From assembly GCA_013698135.1 (NCBI GenBank), contig JACCVM010000080.1, positions 1-11,904 on the forward strand: a DNA stretch of 11,904 nt, given 5' to 3'. Below, in pieces: positions 7,911-11,904 of the stretch. A program made the position numbers and the translations under genes. This DNA comes from Euzebyaceae bacterium (lineage in GTDB: Bacteria > Actinomycetota > Nitriliruptoria > Euzebyales > Egibacteraceae). The stretch's first letter is position 1. Each line of letters opens with the position of its first letter. The notes under the pieces were generated by a model. The model worked only from the letters and a program-made list of their open reading frames with translations, was not told the origin of the DNA and made no database searches.

Positions 7911-8577
7911 GCGCTGCGGCGATGTCGGCGTCGGTCAGCCGCACGAACTTGCGCCGTCCCCGGTCGTGGTCGAGGCCGGCGACCTCCAGGCGGTCGTGAG
8001 GGATCTCCCGCTTCTCGGCGGCACCCAGTGACTCGCGGGCCAGCCCCAGGGCCTCGTCTCGGCTCAGACCCTCCCGGAACCGCTCGCCCACGTGGGTCGT
8101 CAACGCCTCGGCGGTCCCGCCGATGGCGACGTAGCCGTGCTCGTCGGTGATCGAGCCGTCGTAGAGGATGTGGTACAGCTCGACATCGTCGGCGTGGATC
8201 TCGGCGACCAGCAGCTCGACCTCGAACGGCTTGGCGCTCTCGGTGAACGCCGCCCCCAGGGCGTTTGCGTAAGCGTTGGCCAGCGAGCGGCCGGTCACGT
8301 CCTCGCGGGCGTACTGGTAGCCCTTGACGTCGGCGAGGCGGATGCCGGCGACTCGCAGCTGCTCGTACTCGTTGTACTTGCCGACCGCGGCGAAGGCGAT
8401 CCGGTCGTAGATCTCGCTGACCTTGTGCAGGGTCGCCGAGGGGTTCTCCGCCACGAACAGCACGCCGTTGTCGTACTCGATCGCCACCACGGACCGCCCT
8501 CGGCTGATGCCTTTGCGGGCATAGTCAGCCCGATCCTTCATCTGCTGTTCGGGTGAGACGTACGGCATCATCGCCAC
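7903..8577 (-). CDS. prcA: 20S proteasome alpha subunit PrcA
   Basis: Forms the outer seven-member rings of the 20S core, gating entry and docking the activator ATPase Mpa/ARC. It has 224 residues (248 in M. tuberculosis), the difference being mainly a missing C-terminal tail. The N-terminal YVSPEQQMKDRADYARKGIS block and VLFVAENPSATLHKVSEIYD are close to mycobacterial PrcA, as are DVTGRSLANAYA and AKPFEVELLVAEI. The start is the GTG at 8577, with a GAGGAG 9 bases upstream; in-frame ATGs at 8571 and 8568 are alternatives but sit too far from that site. It follows prcB by 54 bp in the same operon and overlaps the next gene by 8 bases. Confidence 0.96.
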   Translation of the reverse strand: MAMMPYVSPEQQMKDRADYARKGISRGRSVVAIEYDNGVLFVAENPSATLHKVSEIYDRIAFAAVGKYNEYEQLRVAGIRLADVKGYQYAREDVTGRSLANAYANALGAAFTESAKPFEVELLVAEIHADDVELYHILYDGSITDEHGYVAIGGTAEALTTHVGERFREGLSRDEALGLARESLGAAEKREIPHDRLEVAGLDHDRGRRKFVRLTDADIAAALG

Positions 8578-8586
8578 GGCGGTGAA

Positions 8587-8592
8587 CTCCTC
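8587..8592 (-). promoter_or_regulatory. Ribosome binding site that sets the prcA start
   Basis: GAGGAG on the minus strand lies 9 bases before the GTG at 8577 and 15 bases before the first ATG (8571), so it favours the GTG. Confidence 0.65.
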
Positions 8593-8631
8593 GCGAGGTT
8601 GGCGTGGGTGGGGTGCAGCGTCCTAGCTCTG

Positions 8632-9414
8632 CTACAGGCGGCGGTCGGCGATCACGGACTGCACGCGTTCGGCCACCGTGGAGTCGTCCAGCTCCCCGTA
8701 GCCCTCGGCGTCGATGACGGCCACGAGTGGGTAGATGCCGCGCACCAAGTCCGGGCCGCCGGTGGCCGAGTCCTCGTCGGCGGCGTCCCACAGCGCCTCG
8801 ATGACCATGCCGACGGCGGCGTCGCGGTCAAGGCCCTCGCGGAACCGTGCCTTCAGCGAGCCGCGGGCGTCGCGGCCGCCCGAGCCGGCGGTGGCGAAGC
8901 GGCGCTCCTCGTAGCGGCCGCCGGCGGCGTCGAACTCGTAGATTCTCGCGATGTGGTCCCGAGGGTCGAAGCCGGCGAACAGCGGCACCACCACGAGTCC
9001 CTGCATCGCCAGCGGCAGGTTGGCCCGCACCATCTGCGCGAGCTTGTTGGCCTTGCCCTCCAGTGACAGGGGACCGCCCTCGACTTTCTCGTAGTGCTCG
9101 AGCTCGGTGGCGAAGATCTTGGCCATCTCCATCGCCGGTCCGGCGGCACCGGAGATGCCCACCGCCGACCAACCGTCGGCCTCGAAGACCTTGCGCATGT
9201 CCCGCTTGGAGATAATGTTGCCGGCGGTAGCCCGGCGGTCCCCCGCGATGACCACTCCACCCGAGAAGGTCAGGGCGACGATGGTGGTGCCTTCCACGTG
9301 GTCGATCGGCGTGGATGAGAACGCCGCCTCGAACGCGGCAGGCAAGCGCCGGCGCAGCAGCGCCGAAAAGCTAGGACCGTCCAGGTCGAACGGGTCGGAG
9401 AAGGTGTTCTGCAC
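8632..9414 (-). CDS. prcB: 20S proteasome beta subunit PrcB
   Basis: Catalytic subunit of the inner rings, an N-terminal-threonine protease made with a propeptide that is removed by self-cleavage during assembly. The cleavage site is EG|TTIVAL, with the catalytic Thr at 9286-9288. In mature numbering Thr1, Asp17 (GDRR) and Lys33 (MRKV) are all present, so the enzyme should be active. Other family blocks are ATELEHYEKVEG, MVRANLPLAMQG and AADEDSATGGPDLVRGIYP. I chose the GTG at 9414 because GAAGG lies 7 bases upstream and the residues after it resemble a proteasome propeptide (SFSALLRRR); this gives 260 residues with a 42-residue propeptide (57 in M. tuberculosis). The frame stays open to a GTG at 9525, but the extra 37 residues are low-complexity and lack a ribosome binding site. 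A 143-bp gap separates it from the DUF488 gene. Confidence 0.95.
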   Translation of the reverse strand: MQNTFSDPFDLDGPSFSALLRRRLPAAFEAAFSSTPIDHVEGTTIVALTFSGGVVIAGDRRATAGNIISKRDMRKVFEADGWSAVGISGAAGPAMEMAKIFATELEHYEKVEGGPLSLEGKANKLAQMVRANLPLAMQGLVVVPLFAGFDPRDHIARIYEFDAAGGRYEERRFATAGSGGRDARGSLKARFREGLDRDAAVGMVIEALWDAADEDSATGGPDLVRGIYPLVAVIDAEGYGELDDSTVAERVQSVIADRRL

Positions 9415-9421
9415 GCCGCTG

Positions 9422-9426
9422 CCTTC
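9422..9426 (-). promoter_or_regulatory. Ribosome binding site favouring the short prcB start
   Basis: GAAGG on the minus strand lies 7 bases before the GTG at 9414. The alternative GTG at 9525 has no purine-rich site at a suitable distance. Confidence 0.5.
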
Positions 9427-9557
9427 GCTGGTCGGTGGTCGTCGAGTCGGCCGGTTGGGCACTGCACCCGGGTCCACAGCCTGGCGCGACCGGCTTGGCG
9501 ATGGTAGGTGCTGGCCGGACGGCACGCACGGCGGCGCCCGCCAGCATCACCCGAGTG

Positions 9558-10112
9558 TCACCCGAGGGACAGGCTCGGCTGGGAGACTCGGTCGTCCACG
9601 TCGTACACAAGCCGGTCACCGTCGCGGCGCACTCCGTCGGTCGGCCCGTGGGGTGTCAGGCGGCCGTTCTGCAGCAGGTGAACGACCTCGGCGCCGTGCA
9701 GCAGGACGGCGGCGTCGGCGAGCAACCGCCGGTGGCAGCGCCACCACAGGCTTTCCGAGCACAGCACCGCGGTGGTCGCCTGCTCGGCGTCGGCGAGAAC
9801 CGCCTGTAGCGCGGCGGTGAACGCTGGTGTTCGCATGTGCGCGGCGTAGCCGCGGAAGCTCGCGTTTCGCAGGGCCTGGTCTGGCGAGTCGCTCGGGACG
9901 CCTCGCCGGCCGCCGAGATCTTCAGCCCAGCGGTAGGCCACGCCGACGTCGGGCAACCACTGTTGCAAGACTTCGCGGGCGACGTGAGGGTGCCGGCGAC
10001 TGCCGGGGTAGCGGCGGACGTCGACCAGGCGCTGCACCCCGGCGCCGCTCAGCAGGCCTGCGAGGTCGGGTTGCTCCATGGTCCCGTGCCCAATGGTCAG
10101 CAGCCGGGCCAC
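9558..10112 (-). CDS. DUF488 family protein
   Basis: A 184-residue cytoplasmic protein of the DUF488 family, whose function is not established to my knowledge. It shows the family pattern: TIGHGT at 6-11, LVDVRRYPGSRRHP at about 29-42, and the C-terminal VLCSESLWWRCHRRLLAD with Cys118 and the CHR triad (Cys126, His127). These conserved Cys, His and Arg residues suggest an enzymatic or metal/nucleic-acid site, but that is inference. The start must lie before TIGHGT and after the pup stop: the GTG at 10112 (or the TTG at 10115) fits, with only a weak GGA upstream. The frame also reads back to 10334 through pup, but that part is out-of-frame pup sequence. It begins 43 bp after pup and precedes prcB, so it is probably co-transcribed with the proteasome genes, an arrangement not found in the mycobacterial operon. 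Confidence 0.85.
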   Translation of the reverse strand: MARLLTIGHGTMEQPDLAGLLSGAGVQRLVDVRRYPGSRRHPHVAREVLQQWLPDVGVAYRWAEDLGGRRGVPSDSPDQALRNASFRGYAAHMRTPAFTAALQAVLADAEQATTAVLCSESLWWRCHRRLLADAAVLLHGAEVVHLLQNGRLTPHGPTDGVRRDGDRLVYDVDDRVSQPSLSLG

Positions 10113-10155
10113 CAACGCGTCCGTCTGGTCGTGTGGACGAGCCGCCGTCGCTGGG

Positions 10156-10344
10156 CTACTCGCCGCCCTTCTGCACGTAGTTCTTGACGAACTCCTCGGC
10201 GTTTTCCTCCAGCACTTCGTCGATCTCGTCGAGCAGGTCGTCCACGTCGGAGGTGTCGACCGCCTCGGCGGCCTGCGGTGCCTCTTCGTCGTCGGCCTGC
10301 TCCTGCTTGGAGCGCTGTTTGCGCACCTGGCCACCGTCGCTCAT
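10156..10344 (-). CDS. pup: Prokaryotic ubiquitin-like protein Pup
   Basis: A 62-residue, largely disordered protein that PafA attaches to target lysines through its C-terminal glutamate. The C-terminal half, DVDDLLDEIDEVLEENAEEF followed by VKNYVQKGGE, is the conserved region bound by the Mpa/ARC coiled coil and by PafA/Dop; the N-terminal half (QVRKQRSKQEQADDEE) threads into the ATPase pore in known systems. It ends in Gly-Gly-Glu rather than Gly-Gly-Gln, so it can be ligated without deamidation and Dop would serve only for depupylation. The ATG at 10344 has a strong AGGGGAG 5 bases upstream. It is the first gene of the operon. dop, usually next to pup, is separated from it by an opposite-strand gene. 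Confidence 0.98.
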   Translation of the reverse strand: MSDGGQVRKQRSKQEQADDEEAPQAAEAVDTSDVDDLLDEIDEVLEENAEEFVKNYVQKGGE

Positions 10345-10349
10345 GTGTG

Positions 10350-10379
10350 CTCCCCTGTCGAGGCGTTGCCAGCAGTGTA
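10350..10379 (-). promoter_or_regulatory. pup ribosome binding site and candidate -10 box
   Basis: On the minus strand AGGGGAG (10350-10356) lies 5 bases before the pup ATG, the strongest Shine-Dalgarno in the operon. TACACT (10374-10379) fits a -10 box 29 bases before the ATG, giving a leader of about 20 bases. No clear -35 box is seen, and the region where it would lie is close to repeat copy B. Confidence 0.45.
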
Positions 10380-10399
10380 TCGGCGCCTCCCGCCGCCAA

Positions 10400-10444
10400 C
10401 TGTGCGCCTACGCCGCCGCCGGCGCAGCCGGGTGCCCACGATGT
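10400..10444 (+). repeat. Dispersed hairpin repeat, copy B
   Basis: A 45-bp element that differs from copy C at only 4 positions; the two start 61 bp apart in the same orientation. The shared core is GCCGCCGCCGGCGC followed by a diverged GATGCACACGATGT. It lies in the non-coding region between pup and the opposite-strand gene. Its terminal pairing (GTG/CAC) is weaker than in copies C and D. Confidence 0.8.
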
Positions 10445-10460
10445 CGCGGTTTCCACGCTG

Positions 10461-10505
10461 CTGTGCGCCTACGCCGCCGCCGGCGCGGCTGGATGCACAC
10501 GATGT
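10461..10505 (+). repeat. Dispersed hairpin repeat, copy C
   Basis: Second copy of the pair, with TGTGC and GCACA near its ends able to pair as a 5-bp stem around the GC-rich core. The sequence after it (GATGTC then TCCAC) partly resembles that after copy B, so the duplicated unit may be nearer 61 bp. A 12-base piece like its right end recurs at 10548-10559, just before the next gene. Confidence 0.8.
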
Positions 10506-10567
10506 CTGTCCACAGTCGCCGCCACTTGTCGACTGGCAGAAGGCAAACCGGATGCACGCTGGCGGGC

Positions 10568-11280
10568 ATGGACGGCTGGGCAGGGGTCAATTCCCGCGGC
10601 GGGCAGCAGTACGGCGCGCTGCATGTCCGCGACGGGCGGCCGCATGGGATCTCGGAGGACGCCGTGTTGGCGCGTGCGAAGCGTGAGGGATGGCGGCGGC
10701 CTCACCTTGGCGTCGTGCTGCTCCCGGGCGCTGCGGATTGCTACGAGCAGCGGGTCAGTGCCGCGATCCAGGCGGTGGGCGGCCGAGCTGCGGCGGCGCG
10801 ATGGTCTGCCCTGTACTTGCACGACATCATCGACAAGCCGCCGCCCTTCGTGCATACCGGATCGCTCACCCCAACATGGCAGGCGGTCCCGCGCTCGACC
10901 GTGCGCTCGCTGACGTGTCCGAGGAGCTCGCCGACTCGTCGTTCGAATACGCCATGCGCGACCTGTACCGCGGCGGCGGGCTGCGGCCTTACCGCAGCCC
11001 GTTTCCGTTCCGCTGCCCGGATGGTGTGGTGATCCGCCTCGACGTCGCCTTCCCATGGGCATGGGTCGCGACCGAGTGCGACACCCGAGGGTTTCACAGC
11101 GACGTGGCGCCGTTCAATGCCGACCGAGTGCGCTGGTCACAGGCGATTCAGGGCGGTTGGGCCCTGACCTGGGCGACCTGGGATCGCCTGGAGCGCGACC
11201 CTGCGGGCCTGTTGGCCGACGTGCGGGCACTCCTGGCCCGGGCTGACCGATCCCGGCCGCCCGCTATGCCCGCCCTATGA
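10568..11280 (+). pseudogene. AbiEi/DUF559-like protein (winged helix + Vsr-like endonuclease fold), frameshifted
   Basis: Two reading frames are needed to cover one recognisable protein. From the ATG at 10568, the first frame encodes a winged-helix-like start (HGISEDAVLARAKREGWRRP, then LGVVLLPGA) and then RWSALYLHDIIDKPPPFVH, as in actinobacterial 'AbiEi antitoxin domain' proteins. From about 10875 the sense passes to the -1 frame: LDRALADVSEEL, SSFEYAMRDLYRGGGL, then RLDVAFPWAWVATECDTRGF, HSD and ALTWATWDRLERDP. The second part is a DUF559/Vsr-like nuclease domain with its usual Glu, Asp and His. One missing base, for example in the C-run at 10869-10872, would rejoin the frames. The joined protein (about 238 residues) still lacks roughly 50-60 residues of the usual middle region, so a real deletion is as likely as a sequencing error. 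It lies opposite to dop and pup and separates them. Any role in phage defence or toxin-antitoxin control is only inferred from the family. Confidence 0.65.
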
Positions 11281-11298
11281 CGCCCGCCGAGCGTCCCT

Positions 11299-11338
11299 CG
11301 TGTGCCGCTGCCGCCGCCGGCGCGGTCGGATGCACACG
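11299..11338 (+). repeat. Dispersed hairpin repeat, copy D (possible terminator)
   Basis: CGTGTGC (11299-11305) and GCACACG (11332-11338) form a perfect 7-bp stem; inside it CCGC (11311-11314) can pair with GCGG (11322-11325). It differs from copy A (inverted) at three of about 37 positions and shares the core of copies B and C. It begins 18 bases after the stop of the broken gene and 35 bases from the convergent dop stop, so it could end transcripts from both sides. Confidence 0.75.
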
Positions 11339-11373
11339 ACCGGGTTATGGGCCGGGGGCAGGCGGGCGAAGGG

Positions 11374-11904
11374 CTAGGCCTGCAGGGCTTCGAGGAGCTC
11401 GGCGGCGGTGGCGCACCGGTCGATCAGCGCCTCGGTGGCCTCCCGACCGCCGCGCGCCGGGTCCATCATCGGCACGCGCTGGAGGGTGTCGCGACCGACG
11501 TCGAAGATGATGGAGTCCCACCCCGCCGCGGCGACCTGGTCGCGGTACTTGTCCAGGCAGCGGCCACGGAAGTAGGCGCGGGTGTCATCGGGCGGATTGG
11601 TCATCGCGTGCTGCACCTCGGACTCCGCGACGAGCCGCTCGACGCGACCGCTGGCAGCCAGGCGGTTGTACAGCCCCTTGTCGCGGCGCACGTCGTGGTA
11701 CTGCACGTCGATCAGCTTGAGCTTGTCGTCGTCCCAGGCCAGGCCGTCACGGTCGACGTAGCGGCACAGCAGGCGGTACTTGGTCACCCAGTCCACGATC
11801 CCGTCCAGCGACATCGGGTCGTCCTCGAGCGACGTGAGCACGCGCTCCCACCAGATCACCACGTCGTTCGCCCAGGACGGCGCACCTCGCTCCTCGGCGT
11901 ACTT
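11374..11904 (-). CDS. dop: Depupylase/deamidase Dop, C-terminal part (5' partial)
   Basis: Paralogue of PafA that removes Pup from conjugates and, where Pup ends in Gln, deamidates it. Only the last 176 residues are visible; the family has about 500. The frame is open to the right edge. The sequence follows mycobacterial Dop: IDWVTKYRLLCRY is followed by KLIDVQYHDVRRDKGLYNRL, then NPPDDTRAYFRGRCLDKY and WDSIIFDVGRDTLQRVPMMD. GLYNRL and NPPDDTRAYFRG separate it from PafA, which has QPPQTTRARLRGE-type sequence at that place (PPQTTRARLRGE here). The catalytic Asp and ATP site lie outside the window. Because Pup here ends in Glu, its expected duty is depupylation. Confidence 0.95.
   Translation of the reverse strand, partial: KYAEERGAPSWANDVVIWWERVLTSLEDDPMSLDGIVDWVTKYRLLCRYVDRDGLAWDDDKLKLIDVQYHDVRRDKGLYNRLAASGRVERLVAESEVQHAMTNPPDDTRAYFRGRCLDKYRDQVAAAGWDSIIFDVGRDTLQRVPMMDPARGGREATEALIDRCATAAELLEALQA

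Noticed and set aside
9371..9561. Small minus-strand frame with a start overlapping the DUF488 stop (TGATG)
   Set aside because: It has Pro/Ala/Arg-rich content with no family resemblance and runs well into prcB out of frame. The coupling-like TGATG is likely chance.
10116..10334. Extended N-terminus of the DUF488 protein reaching into pup
   Set aside because: Before the pup stop it is pup read in another frame (Arg/Thr/Ser-rich), and pup itself is certain. The family N-terminus TIGHGT starts just after the GTG at 10112.
10400..10505. CRISPR array or integron-type array
   Set aside because: There are only two adjacent imperfect copies with a 16-base spacer, the other copies are kilobases away, and no cas or integrase gene is seen.
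10184..10567. Plus-strand open frames running from inside pup into the broken gene
   Set aside because: They are antisense to pup, then cross the non-coding repeats. The recognisable protein content starts only after the ATG at 10568.
11277..11510. 77-residue plus-strand frame after the broken gene
   Set aside because: It covers the hairpin repeat and the antisense of the dop 3' end, and its Arg/Ala-rich product has no family features.

Overview
The window comes from a very GC-rich actinobacterium. It carries the Pup-proteasome pathway (Pup, PrcA, PrcB, the ligase PafA and the 3' part of dop), a PASTA-bearing class A penicillin-binding protein and a DUF2630 protein, all typical of Actinobacteria. 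It also has a full-length Lon, which Mycobacterium tuberculosis lacks. A deep-branching lineage (for example Nitriliruptoria or a relative) is a guess from gene content; no marker in the window fixes it.

Layout, left to right. (1) 1-2294 (+): class A PBP with a C-terminal PASTA domain, cut at the left edge. (2) 2328-3683 (-): pafA, convergent with the PBP. (3) 3751-3993 (+): small DUF2630 gene, divergent from pafA. (4) 4110-6437 (+): lon, preceded by a sequence matching the SigR/SigH oxidative-stress promoter consensus. (5) 10344 down to 6513 (-): a probable operon in the order pup, DUF488 gene, prcB, prcA, and a lipoprotein with an HEITH zinc-protease motif that overlaps the end of prcA. (6) 10568-11280 (+): a frameshifted AbiEi/DUF559-like gene lying between pup and dop. 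(7) 11374-11904 (-): 3' part of dop, cut at the right edge.

Pupylation and proteasome genes act together: PafA joins Pup to lysines of target proteins, Dop removes Pup, and the 20S core (seven-fold PrcA and PrcB rings) degrades the targets. The ring ATPase Mpa/ARC is not in the window. Pup here ends in Gly-Gly-Glu, so it needs no deamidation before ligation. Lon is a second, independent ATP-dependent protease convergent with the proteasome operon, and the lipoprotein would be a third, extracytoplasmic proteolytic activity.

The least expected items are a dispersed hairpin-forming repeat of about 40 bp (four copies, all between genes), the DUF488 gene between pup and prcB, the metalloprotease-like lipoprotein at the end of the operon, and the broken gene separating dop from pup. 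No tRNA, rRNA, CRISPR array or insertion sequence was seen. The only intergenic stretch over 200 bp is 10345-10567, which holds the pup promoter region and two repeat copies.
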